Shown piece after piece: positions 23,708 through 36,550 of a DNA stretch of 64,000 nt. Where the stretch lies: assembly GCF_030272615.1 (NCBI RefSeq), contig NC_081407.1, positions 435,954,230 to 436,018,229 on the forward strand, read 5' to 3'. Below the pieces are notes generated by a model, which was not told the DNA's origin, searched no databases, and worked only from the letters and a program-made list of their open reading frames with translations. Position 1 is the first letter of the stretch; each line of letters starts with the position of its first letter. Both the position numbers and the translations under genes were made by a program. Origin of the DNA: Cryptomeria japonica. Taxonomy: Eukaryota > Streptophyta > Pinopsida > Cupressales > Cupressaceae.

Positions 23708-25135
23708 ACAAACTTAGTCTTCCAAGAAATCAACAGATTCAACCTCGGTAACTTATACTTCAGCAATATAATCAAAAACTGCTAAACATGCAAACTCAAA
23801 AACACATAATCATCATAACACATACAACACTAGATTTAACGTGGAAACCCAAATAGGGAAAAACCACTGTGGGATTTTGGACCCACTAAGAAATATACTC
23901 TTCTAAAGTATGCTCGGTTAAAAGCAAATCCAGTTAAAGATTACAAACACATTGCTAGATGTGACCCGGTTAAGGGATTTCCCTCAGATCTGTTAGGATA
24001 TTCACTTTGTTAGAAGTGACCTTGTCAAAGGATTTCAAAAACTCATTTAGAATGTTACCTTGCTAGAGGGTTTAGAAATAAGACTATTAAGTCCACTCGG
24101 TTAACAGATTTTCTATCACTTACAAATAACAGTAATAAAATATATATCTGCAACTTCACATCTAAAATGCTAAAGCAGATTCTTATTTGCTCAAAACAAT
24201 CTTGTCGTAGGACTTATCTTGTCCCTCTGCTAGGCTCCTTACTCTATTATTCAAATAGGTCTTCAAGCTTCTGTGCTTGGTAATCACTATGTAGCATCCC
24301 TATGCTTACACTTGTCGGCATACATTGTTCATCAATAATTTCTTATTTATAAACAATTTGCTAATCATTGAATCTCCTTGATCACATTTCCCATGATCAA
24401 TCTTAGCCATCAGATCTTCAATCTTGACTAGGTTCAATGCATCCTTCGATCTAAAAATGTTTTACCTTGCCTTGGGACTTGCATTCCTTTCTTGGAACTT
24501 GCACAAGGTTATTGCAGTTCAATCTAAGCTGTAGATCTTCCTGTCGATCTCCCATTGCCATAGATCCTTAACAAACTTCATGCACGACATACCACTCATT
24601 TAATCAACTCCAGCTCATCATTGTCCTTCATTAAATAATGCTTTTATCCATCCAATGTGATCTGTCATAACTCAGTTGCAACTCAGTAAATACTAAACTT
24701 TACTCGGTAGACATTCTACCTTCATTAACCGATATCGATAACCTTAGGGTTTACCGACTAGGTTCTTTGCTTGGTGACATAGTATAGTATTAACCTTACA
24801 ATCAACAACATTTATAGGATATCAAAACAATCTAAACACCATGATCTCATCATTGTCTAACTCGGTAATAGTTGCCCATTGAATATCTTATTTCTCCCCT
24901 TTCTTATCACATTCTTTATGTGTCTTTTACCAACATCTTAATTCTCTTCAAATCAATCTCCTCAAGATATGGTAACATCATACTGAATCAGAAAATCAAT
25001 TTCTTGACATCAATGATAAAATAATGTTATAAAGATAGTTATCATCTTTTTTCAATTATATCAAATAATCTTCAACAACCTTCTCAATATCCTTAATAAA
25101 TATCAATAATCTTTCTTTCTATTGAAATGCCAACA
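23657..25135 (-). repeat. Copia-D 3' LTR
   Basis: 1479 bp. Minus-strand start TGTTGGCATTTCAATAG, end ACTTTACA. Carries the gagagggggggtgaatc block, the cassette with aaaccactgtggg (about 23860), and a series of gttaac/ctagagggtt motifs at 23885-24120. Confidence 0.9.
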
Positions 25136-25604
25136 ATCTCCCCCTTTGGCATTGATGGCAAAACCAACTTTGAAATGGTAATACCAACAAGATATTCAAA
25201 TTGATTCGGATTCAAATTGTTGTTAGACTTCTCTTGTTATCCTTAAGCTATTAAAATCTCCTGAAGTCTTCTCCCTAAGCTGTTGTCTTGCATTTAGTCT
25301 TCTCCCTTTTGTAATCTCCTCCCCCTGTCATTAGTCTTCTATTATCTTCTTCATTTAGGATTTTACCATTTAGTCTTCTCCCCCTTTGACAACAATGCCA
25401 AAAAGTAAAAGAACTAAATCATGATTTCTTCCTTTGTGAAGTGATTTGCCTTGCTGTGTATCATCTCAGTCTTAGTAAGAGCAACTTGTCTCTATTCACT
25501 ATTTCCTGCACACCTTTAGAAAACCTTCTAAAGTGCGTAAATCAGCATCAATCCACACATAATATTCTGTAGATTCATCGAATTGATGCTTTCACCGAAC
25601 TCTA
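25136..25604 (-). other. Copia-D 3' UTR with purine-tract repeats
   Basis: Non-coding. Minus-strand purine tracts appear as pyrimidine runs: atctccccctttggc at 25136-25150, next to the LTR and hence the likely functional one, plus tcctccccctgtc near 25316 and tctccccctttgac near 25376. Confidence 0.65.
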
Positions 25605-28600
25605 TCAGTGAGTAGAAGATAGGGGTAGGACCCCTAACTTGCTTCTGAGATACTCAAAAGTGTCCCTTGGCAGTGGCTTTGTGAAGATGTCTGCTAATTG
25701 CTCCTTTGAACTGATATATTCCAGCACAACTTTCTTCTCTTGAACTTCTTCTCTGAGATAATGATACTTTATAGAGATATGTTTCGTCTTAGAGTGCATT
25801 ACCAGATTCTTTGAAATGTTAATGGTACTTGTATTATCATAGAATATAGTTACTGGCTCGGTAACTTTCGCATTTATACCTTCCAACAGTTGTTTGATCC
25901 ATGCTATATTGGTACAATTCAATGCTGCAGCAACATATTCAGCTTCTGCTGTTGACTATGAAATGCATCCTTGTTTCTTACTAGGCCAACTTACTAGTCT
26001 TTCTCCCAAAAAGAAAGCTCCACCACTTGTGCTTTTCCTAGCATCTATGTTGCCTATCCAATCAGCATCAGTATAAACTTTTAAATCAAAATCATTCCAT
26101 TTTTCATATACTAAGCCATAATCTTCAGTGCCTCTCAGGTATCTGAAAATTCTCTTGATTGTTGTCATATGGGTTTCCTTGGGATCTGCAAAAAATCTTG
26201 CAACAATACCTACTACATGTGCTATATCCGATCTACTGTGCACAACATATTGCAACTTTCCAATCATAGATCAGTAAAGTGTCTCATCAATAGATACAGA
26301 TTCATCATTCTTTGATAGTTTATAGTTAGTAGTCATAGGAGTACTTACTGGTTTAGAATCCTCCATTCCAAATTTCTTCAAGATTTCCTTTATGTACTTG
26401 GATTGAGTAATGAAAATCTCATCTTTCATTTGTAGTATCTGTAAACCTATAAAATACTTTATCTCACCGATTGATGACATCTCAAATTCTTTGCACATTT
26501 CATTTCCAAAGTTCTTGCATAAGGAGTCATTACCACAAAAAATAATATCATCAACAAATATGGTTGAGATCAGTATTCCATTGTCCTTATCATTCTTCAT
26601 GTACATGTTGTTGTTTTCACTTGTCCTTATAAAACCAATCTTGATCAAATAAGAGTGTAGTCTTTCATACCATGCTCTAGGTGCTTGTTTCAGACCATAT
26701 AAAGCTTTGTTTAATTTACATACCTGATCTTTACTCTTGTCCTCAACAAATCCTTCAGGTTGTTCAATGTAAACTTCTTCTTCTAGTATACCATTCAAAA
26801 ATGCAGATTTAACATCCATTTGTATACCTTGAAATTTTTGAAAGCAGCATATGCCAACAATGTTCTTACTCCCTCAAGTCTAGCCACAGGTGCAAAAGTC
26901 TCACCATAATCTATTCCTTCTTCTTGAGCATAACCTTTGCAAACTAGTCTTGCTTTGTTATGAATGACCTCACCTTTTTCATTTAGCTTGTTTCTAAAAA
27001 TCCACTTTGTACCGATTACATTTTTGTCCTTTGGTCTTGGGATCAATGTCCATGTGTCATTCTTCTTGATTTGATCAATCTCTTCTATCATAGCATTTAC
27101 CCAATCTTCATTGTTAAATGCCTCTTTTACTATTCTAAGTTCAGATTCAAATATCAGACATGTGTTCTATCTCAGTTTGTTTCTTGTCATTACCAGATCA
27201 TCCTTATCTCCTATAATCTAACTTGATGCATGATGTCTTCTGACATATTTGGCTAATATAGGCTTGGTAGGTTCTGTATGATCTTCTTCATCACTCGGTA
27301 ACTGGACATTATCTTCATTTTCTTCAGCAGCTTTCTCGGTAGGACTTCTTGGTTGAACATAAACAAATTCTTCATAATTTTATGGTTCTTTGGAATTTCC
27401 TTCATCATTTCTTTCTGCAAATTTATCAATTTTCACATTTGCACTTTCCACTATTTTGTTAGATGATTTGATCAGACATTTAAATGCTTTACTTCTAGAA
27501 GAATAACCAAGAAATGTTCCTTCTTCACTTTTCTGATCAAATTTTCCATTTCTGTCATCTTTGTGAACATAGCATCTACTTCCAAAGATTTTAAAATAAC
27601 TTACATTAGGTTTCTTGTCATACCAGATCTCATATGGTGTCTTCATAGTTCCTTTCTTCAGTTTAACTCGGTTCAGGGTGTAAACTGCAGTGTTGATTGC
27701 TTCTCTCCAAAATGTTTGAGGTACCCTTTTTTCTATCATTAGGGTTCTGGCACAATCTACAATTGATCTGTTTCTTCTCTCGGCTATCCCATTTTGCTAA
27801 GGTGTTCTCGGTGCAGATACTTGCCTTTTTATACCATGATCATTGTAGAATAAGTTAAATTCATCAGAAGTGAATTCTCCTCCTCTATCAAATCTAAGAC
27901 ATTACAGTTGTCTTCCTGTTTCATTTTCAACTCTTGCCTTGTACCATTTAAACATTTGAAAAGCTTCTGATTTTTCTTTTAAAAACATAACTAACATCAT
28001 CCTTGAGTAATCATCCACAAATAATATGAAATATTTATCACCATAATAACTTTGAACTTTCATGGGACCACAAAGATCAGTGTGTACTAGATCTAAAATT
28101 CCTTTAGAAGTCTAGGACTTACTTGTAAAGCTTGATCTTGTCATCTTACCCATCTGGCATCCTTGGCATATAGCATTCTCAGGTTTTTCCAAACTCGGTA
28201 GACCTCTTACTCGATGCTTCTTACTTATTTTGATCAAATTATCAAAATTTACATGACAAAACCTTTTATGCCATAACCAGGTATCATCTATCTTTGCATA
28301 GAGACATTTTTTTTGAGTTGAGTCAAGATGAAATGTATTACCTTTTGTTTGTGTCCGGGTAGCAGCTAACTTTCCATGCTTGTCATGAACTTTGACAATT
28401 CCTTTCTGAAATTCTATTCGGTATCCTATATTGTTTAGCTGTGCTACACTCAATAAATTGTATTTCAAACCTTCAACCCATTATACATCATCACATTTAG
28501 CATTGTCAAGTGTTATAGATCCTTTACCTTTCACCAGACATGGTGCATCATTACCAAATCATACATAGCCTCCATCATAGTCTTTTAATTTAACAAACTT

Positions 28601-29785
28601 GTGTTTATCACCTATCATGTGATGTGAGCATCCACTGTCTATGATCCAAGAATCATTATTATTTATGTGAGATATTAGGGCTTTTTCTTCATACCTTTCT
28701 TCATTTGATCCATCTTTAATAGCCACATAAACAACTTCCTTTGTATCTGTTTCATCAGATTTGTCATCGTTGGATTCCTCATCAGCTACTAGGCATGTCT
28801 TTTTGTCTCTCCTTCTGAAGTCTTGGTGTCCTCTATATTAGTTGTCTTTCTGCCTGTTATCTCGGTATTCTCTCTTTTCACTAGATTCTTTGTCAGGGCA
28901 TTTAGAAGCCATATGTCCTATTTTATCACAATTGAAACATTTTAAAGGTAGCTTTCCTTTATACTTACCTTTTCCTCTTGATAACCTTCTGGCTAATAAT
29001 GCTTCAAACTCTTTTTGCTTCTTGATTTCCTCGTATAGTTTGTGCACTTCTTCCATGTTCTTGTGAAATCTTTCACTTGCTCCACTATGATTCCCTTTAG
29101 AGTACTTACTCATTCTATCATTGTAATCATCAGATTCACCAATATGAAAAGAATTGAACGCAGATTCTACTTTATTTACCAAAGACCCACTGTTATCAAA
29201 ATTACTTAACTCAAATGCATGTAGCTTACCAATAGTAGCATCCAAAGAAATTGGCATGTTAGGTATAGACCTTAGTTCATTGATTGGAGAGACTCAAATG
29301 GCATAAGCAGGTAGAAGGGTTCTCAACAACTTACTTGTTACATCCTTTTCTTCAATAGTTCCTCCTGCTCCTTTAATTTGATTGACAGTCTCCTTTAACC
29401 ATGTACTGTATTGGGTTATGTTCTCACCTTCATTCATTCTCATGGATTCAAGTTGTCCTCTTAGACTATCTACTTTTTCTCTTTGGACATGTTCATCACT
29501 GCCATACACAGATATGAGCTTATTCATTGCTTTTGCATCATTGCAGCCTTCTAGATCATTAAACTTTGAGTCGGTCAATGCTGATATTATTTCAATCATA
29601 GCTTGAATATGTTCTTGCCTTGCCTTTATCTCTTCCAAGGCCATCAGGTTGGTGCTTGGTGGTATGTAATCATTCTCCAAATAATATGTTGCATATTCTC
29701 AAATTCCTGATAAATGCAGCTTCATCATTTTCTGTGATGTGGAGAAACTTGACTTGTTCAGCTTTGGTGCATCCCTTTTATACAT
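25605..29785 (-). pseudogene. Copia-D gag-pol polyprotein
   Basis: Minus-strand frame from MYKRDAPKLNKSS (29785) to LGVLPLSSTH (25605). The order is a UBN2-type gag, the knuckle CFNCDKIGHMASKC (about 28945), protease WIIDSGCSHHM (active Asp kept, about 28640), GAG-pre-integrase, integrase with LVHTDLCGP and a second-Asp segment reading LRFDRGGEF, reverse transcriptase with FVDDI (about 26545), and RNase H with YTDADW. Stops interrupt gag, protease, integrase and RNase H, and a frameshift lies near 26820 between the KVYKW and [10 protein letters not shown] segments. Apart from that shift the whole protein is colinear, so this copy is fairly young. Confidence 0.88.
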
Positions 29786-29836
29786 CTTCGGATCTTTGCC
29801 TCAAGTACCTTTAAACTTTTCTTCTGGAGTCCAAAG

Positions 29837-29849
29837 CTCTGATACCAAT
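29837..29849 (-). other. Copia-D primer binding site
   Basis: Minus-strand ATTGGTATCAGAGC directly after the LTR end, matching initiator-Met tRNA. Confidence 0.85.
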
Positions 29850-31352
29850 TGTAAAGTTCTGATGCCAATAGTTAACAAGATGAGAGGGGGGGGTGAATCA
29901 TACAAACTTAATCTTCCAAGAAATCAACAGATTCAACCTCGGTAACTTATACTTCAGCAATATACTCAAAAACTGCTAAACATGCAAACTCAAAAACACA
30001 TAATCATCATAACACATATAACACCAAATTTAACGTGGAAACCCAAATAGGGAAAAACCACTATGGGATTTTGGACCCACTAAGAAATATACTCTTCTAG
30101 AGTATGCTCGGTTAAAATCAAATCCTGTTAAAGATTACAAACACACTGCTAGATGTGACCCGGTTAAGGGATTTCCCTCAGATCTGTTAGGATCTTCACT
30201 TTGTTAGAAGTGACCTTGTCAAAGGATTTCAAACACTCATTTAGAATGTTACCTTGCTAGAGGGTTTAGAAATAAGACTGTTAAGTCCACTCGGTTAACA
30301 GATTTTCTATCACTTACAAATAACAGTAATAAAATATATATCTGCAACTTCACATCTAAAATGCTAAAGCAGATTCTTATTTGCTCAAAACAATCTTGTC
30401 ATAGGACTTATCTTGTCCCTCTGCTGGGCTCCTTACTCTATTATTCAAATAGGTCTTCAAGCTTATGTGCTTGGTAATCACTATGTAGCATCCCTGTGCT
30501 TACACTTGCCCGCATACATTGTTCATCAATAATTTCTTATTTATAAACAATTTGCTAACCGTTGAATCTCCTTGATCACATTTCCCATGATCAATCTTAG
30601 CCATCAGATCTTCAATCTTGACTAGGTTCAATGCATCCTTCGATCTGAAAATGTTTTACCTTGCCTTGGGACTTGCATTCCTTTCTTGGAACTTGCACAA
30701 GGTTATTGCGGTTCAATCTGAGCTGTAGATCTTCCTGTCGATCTCCCATTGCCATAGATCCTTAACAAACTTCATGCACAACATACCACTCATTTAATCA
30801 ACTCCAGCTCATCATTGTCCTTCATTAAATAATGCTTTTATCCATCCAATGCGATCTATCATAACTCGGTTGCAACTTAGTAAATACTAAACTTTACTCG
30901 GTAGACATTCTGCCTTCATTAACCGATATCAATAACCTTAGGGTTTACCGACTAGGTTCCTTAGGGTTTACTGACTATGTTCTTTTCTCAGTGACATAGT
31001 ATAGTATCAACCTTACAATCAACAACATTTATAGGATATCAAAACAATCTAAACATCATGATCTCATCATTGTCTAACTCGGTAATAGTTGCCCATTGAA
31101 TATCTTATTTCTCCTCTTTCTTATCACATTCTTTCTGTGTCTTTTACCAACATCTTAATTCTCTTCAAATCAATCTCCTCAAGATATGGCAACATCATAC
31201 TAAATCAAAAAATCAATTTCTTGACATCAATGACAAAATAATGTTATAAAGATAGTTATCATCCTTTTTCAATTATATCAAATAATCTTCAACAACCTTC
31301 TCAATATCCTTAATGAATATCAACAATCTTTCTTTCTATTAAAATGCCAACA
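29850..31352 (-). repeat. Copia-D 5' LTR
   Basis: 1503 bp, very similar by eye to 23657-25135. It differs mainly by an extra ~24-bp tandem copy at about 30950-30985 (the ccttagggttta(c)...actaggtt unit) and scattered transitions. Confidence 0.9.
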
Positions 31353-31612
31353 AACCTCTACAAAACTTGTCTCAAATACAACAAATGTTCCTCTTTTGTC
31401 TTACTGAAAATCATAATGTCATACAAATATACAATAACAAAATTACCCAAGAATTTCTTCAATACCACATTCATTAGCCTCATGAAAGTACTCGGTGCAT
31501 TAGTTAACCCAAAATGGATCACCAACCATTCATATAGTCTTTCATTTGTCTTGAATGTTGTCTTCCACTCATCTCCTTCTCTAATCCTAATGTGATGATA
31601 TCCACTCTTCAA
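31353..31612 (-). pseudogene. Gypsy-C reverse transcriptase core
   Basis: Minus-strand reading [20 protein letters not shown]...[10 protein letters not shown] is the Gypsy RT palm. The catalytic box, normally YLDD, reads YLYD here, so the first metal-binding Asp of the pair is gone. The frame ends in LRQVL, a TAG, and resumes beyond Copia-D with RLREEKLL; the two halves join exactly across one copy of the aacct duplication. Confidence 0.88.
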
Positions 31613-32224
31613 GTCTATCTTTGTAAATTATTTGGATCCACTCAAATAGTCCATTATGTCATCCATCCTAGGCAAAGGAAACTTTTATTTCACTGCGATC
31701 TTATTTATTGCTCTAGAATTGGTACACATCCTCCATCCTCCATTCTTCCTAGGTGCTAATACTGATGGTATTGCATAAGGGATCAGACTTTCTCTGGTCA
31801 AACCTATCTTCAACAACTCCTACACTTGTCTATTCAACTCTTCATTCTCTACTCGTGTCATTCAGTGTGCAACTTTGTTAGGCAAACTAGTTCCAAGAAC
31901 CAGGTCCATGCAATGACTGATACTTCTCACAGGTGGTAATCCATCAGGAACATTATCTAAAATGATGTCTTCATACTCTATCAACAAATATTTTATCTCT
32001 TTTAGTTGTTATTCTTCATTCTCTAGGTTCTCAGTCTTCTTAGAAACTAAGACAAAACACACATTCTGATGTCTCAATCCATTCAGGAATTTCCTTCCAT
32101 CCACCAAACAGATTCTAGCATTCATACAGACTTCACTCTTCAAAGGCTTCTCCAAGGGCAACAAGGTTTGCTTCATCCCATTGGCTACAATAGTGTATGT
32201 ATTCTTCCTCCCATCATGTATTAT
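31613..32224 (-). pseudogene. Gypsy-C RT N-terminus and protease-RT linker
   Basis: No long open frame, but the minus strand still shows RT N-terminal segments, for example RMCTNSRAINKI-like sequence near 31700-31740 and a PYRMSP-like position nearer 31850. It is heavily interrupted by stops. Confidence 0.5.
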
Positions 32225-32722
32225 TTATCTATCAAACTGCCAAGGTCTACCCAACAAAAGGTGACAAATATCCATAGGCATAATATCACACAAGACTTCA
32301 TCATGATAACTCCTAATTTTTAATTTCACCAAACATTGCTTGCTTATTAACAACTTATATTCATCCTGAATCCATGCTATCTGATAAGGTTTAGGGTGTT
32401 TCAATCTTTCCAAATTCATTTTATTCATCATCTCTTCTAAAACAAGATTATCTGAACTACCACTTTGAATGACAACTTTATAGCACTTACCGCATACCTT
32501 ACATCTAGTCTTGAACAAATTCTTCCTCTGCAAGGGCTCTTCATCTCTCTCGGTATGACACAAAGCTCTCCTCATCGTCAACATTTCTCCATCTTCCAGT
32601 TTATTATCTGATCTAGTGGGGTTTTCTTCCACCACTACTATTCTTCTGACATTCTCTATCTTCTTACACTTGAAAGCATGATTTCCTTCTCCTCCACACT
32701 TATAGAAAGTTCCTCTAAACAC
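32225..32722 (-). pseudogene. Gypsy-C zinc knuckle and protease
   Basis: 165 residues. The N-terminus FYKCGGEGNHAFKC is a CCHC knuckle that has lost its first Cys. After an acidic linker a retropepsin follows: VVIQSGSSDNLV stands where the active-site (I)DSGS would be, so the catalytic Asp is replaced by Gln, and CHLLLGRPWQFDR is the C-terminal hallmark. The protease is therefore inactive in this copy. Confidence 0.75.
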
Positions 32723-33800
32723 TATCTTTTCTTGTCTCCTATCATCTCTTCCAAAATTCTCATTCTAGTAGCCATCCGGTTTTCTCCTCCGGTCGAAATT
32801 TCTATCATCTTTCTGGTATGAATTACCTTCTTTGCTCACTTCCTTGTCCTTGTTTTTATCCATATAGGTTCCTCTACCTCTAGTATATCCTCTTCCTCCT
32901 TGAAATATTCCTCTGAAAAACCTTCCACCTCTGCCTCTCTACCTCTGCTCATATCTTTTGTTTAGCTTCTCTTATGCTTTTAGGGCATATTGGTAAGCTT
33001 CTTCAACACTCTACAATTTGATCAAACTAAGTTCATCTTATATTGACACCTGCAATTCATTCAAATATCTTGCAACTTGTTCAACTTCATCATCAACATG
33101 TCTGGATCTGATATTCAACTTGTTAAATGCTTCAGTGTACTCCTTCATACTAGATTCCTTCTCTCTCAAATTTTGCAACTTCAGGAACAGATTTACTTGA
33201 TACTCAGCTGACATAAATTTTGATTTCAACTTAGCAAACATACAATCCCATGTCTTGATCTTCTCTTTACCTCTTCTCTCTCTATAAACCTACAAATGCT
33301 CCCACCAAAGAGATGCATGACCTTTCAACCAGCTACAAGAATATTTCACCTTCCTTTATTCTATAGTGTTTTCAAAATCAAAATATTTCTCCATCTTCGG
33401 GATCCAATCCATCAATTCATTTGAATCCAACTTTACATCATATTCTGATGGGGTAAAATGAGGTTTAGTATTAACTCTACTCAAAACCCTCAAAAACCTT
33501 TCCTCATCCGGATCAACCGTTGGTGGGTTTGCTTGTTTTGCTGGGGCTTCTTCTCCTTCATCTTCACTTACATATTCAATGTGTCGGCCTCTTCTCTATG
33601 ATGTCTCCATGGATTCCAACCAGGCTACAATTTATTGCAACATTTCCATCACATCAGGGTCTGCATTCCCACACGCTCCACCATTCCTATTTCATCTTCA
33701 CACCATCTTTACACCAGCTCTCTATAGCTGCAAGTCAGATCCATAGTCTGCCACCCTACAACAAAAATTTCTCAGGATAACACAATATCTAGAATAAAAG
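32723..33800 (-). pseudogene. Gypsy-C gag
   Basis: The minus-strand ORF 33241-33038 (MFAKLKSKFMSAEYQVNLF... MKEYTEAFNKLNIRS) is the retrotransposon gag core. Flanking sequence down to 32723 encodes a basic Arg/Gly/Tyr-rich stretch with stops, and 33800-33242 holds the N-terminal part, also interrupted. The start codon is not clear. Confidence 0.65.
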
Positions 33801-33803
33801 CTC

Positions 33804-33815
33804 GCTCTGATACCA
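33804..33815 (-). other. Gypsy-C primer binding site
   Basis: Minus-strand TGGTATCAGAGCGAGC two bases after the LTR end; initiator-Met type, as used by chromoviruses. Confidence 0.8.
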
Positions 33816-33817
33816 CT

Positions 33818-34599
33818 TGAAGCAATCACCGACTACAAGGGACCTCAAAGAGATCAGTCAAAAGTAGTCAACAAGAGTAAACACAATGAAAACATAAGGA
33901 CATGATGGAGGTAATGTAGAATAGTTTGAATTATATCATGAAAACTGATTACAACCAACCGGTAACAACCGGGTTATAGTAACCAACTCACGGGCCTGCA
34001 ACAACATGCTCAAAATGCAGAACAAGTCACATCTTGGACCTCAAATCTTAAGATCTATCTTGTATTCTCTGTCTAACTCCTTTGATACATTCTAATGTTG
34101 TATTACAATTATTTATATGATCCAAGGGGATCCGGTCGGCCCAAAAAGGGATCAAAACACAAAGAACAAGACCTAACGTGTAAAACCAACAAGGTCGGCC
34201 TCCGCCAAAGAAATTTCTTTGGAAAATCCAAAGGATGAAGTGTAGATCATAGGGAAAGGTTGGCTACATGCCAAGGAATGTCAGAATCAATTCTTAGGAC
34301 TCTGCAAGCTACGGAAAGGATCCGGTAGATCACCAATGCAAATAGGTCCAAGCAACCGGTAACAGAAAATTGTCTCGAAAATTGGTAGTGATAACTTGCT
34401 AGAAAATGATCCAAATGCTCTGTAGTTTGGGAATAAGAAAGATGATCAAGTCTTCAAGAAAAATCCAACTCCATAGGTTTCGATGAGCCAAATCCAGGAA
34501 ACACATAAAAAAATGTTAAAACTGCAAAGAAAAAGCAAAAATAGAAAAGAAATATTTTTGGTTGATGCAAGATTGCTATGAACCAGGGATGCTCCTACA
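33818..34599 (-). repeat. Gypsy-C 5' LTR
   Basis: 782 bp; minus-strand start TGTAGGAGCATC, end ATTGCTTCA. Pairs with 20660-21439. Confidence 0.85.
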
Positions 34600-35740
34600 T
34601 CAGAAGAAGAAAACATGTGTCATTTGATTAAACATGGGAGAGACCAAAAGAGATGTCAACACTTTGCATCATCTTCAAGTAGACAACACTAGGGACAACA
34701 AATAGAAGAATTGTGAAACAAATAGAAGAAGGTTACAAACAAGCAAGAGAGAGATAGAGAGGATCTATGACATGAATGAATCTAATCTAGCAAGTCATCC
34801 ACCTCCCCATCTTGCTAAACATTTTTTTGGGAAGATGGATAATATGAAAGAGGACCAAAGTCAAGAACAATAGATGGAACTATCATAAGTTCCAAACGAG
34901 GACCATTCTCTAATGATGAATCACTTTGTCTATTATTAGGAGATAGGATTAATGCTTCTGAAAATTGTTTAGATAAATCATTATCAACATCAACATATTC
35001 ATATTCATTACTTGAATCAACATCATGAAAATCATTTTCATCACTCTTCATCAAGATTAATAAAAATTAGATCTTTAATTAGATAGAACATAAACCATCA
35101 TTTTTCTTAAGCATTTTATGTCTTGGATATTTAGGTTGAACTTTCTCCCTAGGGTTAGGAAAAGGCTAGACAAATGGGATCATTTCAAAATTTGGAGTCT
35201 TTAAGGAGGAAATAGGTTGAGAAGCTAGTTCACAAGCTTTAGCACGACATCTTCATCAGTGTTCTCTCACACAATGGTTTCTTTTAGTTATTTTTGAAGG
35301 TTGTGAAGCTTTGGGATCAACAAGCATTGGCTTCTTCTCTTCCTTTAATGAAGGATGCAAAGGAGCAGGTATTTTAGGTGTAAATATGGGAGATGTTGGG
35401 TGCTTTCCTTTGTAAGATGTAGGAGGTGGAACCACAAGATATAAAGGAGGAATAGGTGTAGCAAGAAGACTAGGTCCATCACGAGGAGGAGGAATAGGTC
35501 TATTATGAAGAAGAGGAATGGGATTAGGATCTCTAGGCTTTCTCAAGGATAGGATCATCTCATTCTTCCCACCTTTGATAAGATTGAAAAATAGCATCAC
35601 TTCGAGGCTTAAGAGTTTCAAATTATCTAGACCAAAAGTAATCAAGATTAACATCTCCTTGCCTAATAATGGGTTGGTACATGCTATGATTAATTACTAT
35701 GATTTTGTCATCAAGAGAGAATTTCAAGCATATTCTTAAG
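34600..35740 (-). pseudogene. Gypsy-E minus copy, coding and 3' part
   Basis: Read on the minus strand from about 35740: residual protease tail (ICLKFSLDD-like), AIFQSYQ-like segment, then GKNEMILSLRKP, PIPPPRDGPSLLATPIPPLY and, in ORF 35054-34815, SSNEYEYVDVDNDLSKQFSE. Each block aligns with the plus copy (MILSLSQP, PIPPPHDGPGLLPTPNIPPLY, DSEYEYVDVDKHLSTEFSQ). Function beyond the protease remnant is unknown. Frames are broken by stops. Confidence 0.75.
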
Positions 35741-36550
35741 TATCCTTGTATTAAATTTGACCCTAGTGAGACCATTATAGCACCACATGGCCCTTTATAC
35801 ATTGTTGCAAAGGTTAAGGATATCCCTTGTCATGGTGCCCTTATTGATCCCTCTTGCATGGTTAATGTCATCACTGAGGAGTATCTTTTCACTTTACAAT
35901 TGCATAAACCAATATATGATGCTTCTAATGTGGTTGTAAATTTATTTGATGGATTCTCTTGTCCTACGATTGGCTCTATCACCCTTCCTATTGAAGTTCA
36001 TACTAAATCCATGGATGTTGACTTTGTTATCATACCCTCTTCTGAGCAATTCTATGTGAAGTTGGGTTATCCTTCGCTATCTTCCATGAAGGGTATTGCT
36101 TCTTTAATCCACAAGTGTCTGAAATTTCCTCACAATGGAAAAATCATAACCATGAACCATAGCTTATTTTGTCCATCTGAAAGAAGCCCCAGTGTTCCTA
36201 TTGATTTCTTTTGGCCTAAACAATTTCAATCTCTTCCATCAAGGAGCAATGCTATTTTTCAATCTTATCAAAAATGGAAGAAAGATATGATCTTATCCTT
36301 AAGTCAACCTAGATCCCCAACACTTTGACATTCCTATTATTCTTCAAGATAAGGTTCTTCCCCTCATGGATATAACTAATCTCCCTCCTAAGGAATATTG
36401 TCAACCTATTCCTATAGATGTGACTATACCTTCTCCTAAGCAGAACAACAATATTCCTCCTAAGGTTAGACCTATACCTCCTCCTCATGATGGACCTGGT
36501 CTCCTTCCTACACCTAATATTCCTCCTTTGTATAGCGTAGTTGCACCTCC
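35741..36550 (+). pseudogene. Gypsy-E plus copy, protease region
   Basis: The ORF 35699-36328 encodes a retropepsin-like domain: PCHGALIDPSCMVNVITEEY (active-site box DPSC instead of the usual D-S/T-G), DGFSCPTIGSITLPIEVHTK, YVKLGYPSLSSMKGIASLIH and HNGKIITMNHS. The reading continues in another phase after 36328 through a Pro-rich stretch (PIPPPHDGPGLLP) until Copia-B interrupts it at 36550. No reverse transcriptase follows on the far side, so either this family is non-autonomous or this copy lost pol. Confidence 0.7.

Larger units (their letters stand above)
23657..31352 (-). mobile_element. Copia-D, complete but decayed
   Basis: A 7.7-kb minus-strand Copia with two ~1.5-kb LTRs, primer site, one polyprotein frame and perfect 5-bp target duplication. 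It lies inside the reverse transcriptase of Gypsy-C and is therefore younger than it. Copia gene order (integrase before reverse transcriptase) is clear. Confidence 0.92.
20660..34599 (-). mobile_element. Gypsy-C chromovirus, split by Copia-D
   Basis: LTRs at 20660-21439 and 33818-34599 enclose a minus-strand Gypsy gene order: gag, protease, reverse transcriptase, RNase H, integrase, chromodomain. Removing Copia-D (23657-31352) and one copy of the aacct duplication rejoins the reverse transcriptase. The flanking 5-mers (ataat left, tcaga right) do not match, but Gypsy-E sequence on both sides is colinear, so this is one insertion. Confidence 0.85.
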
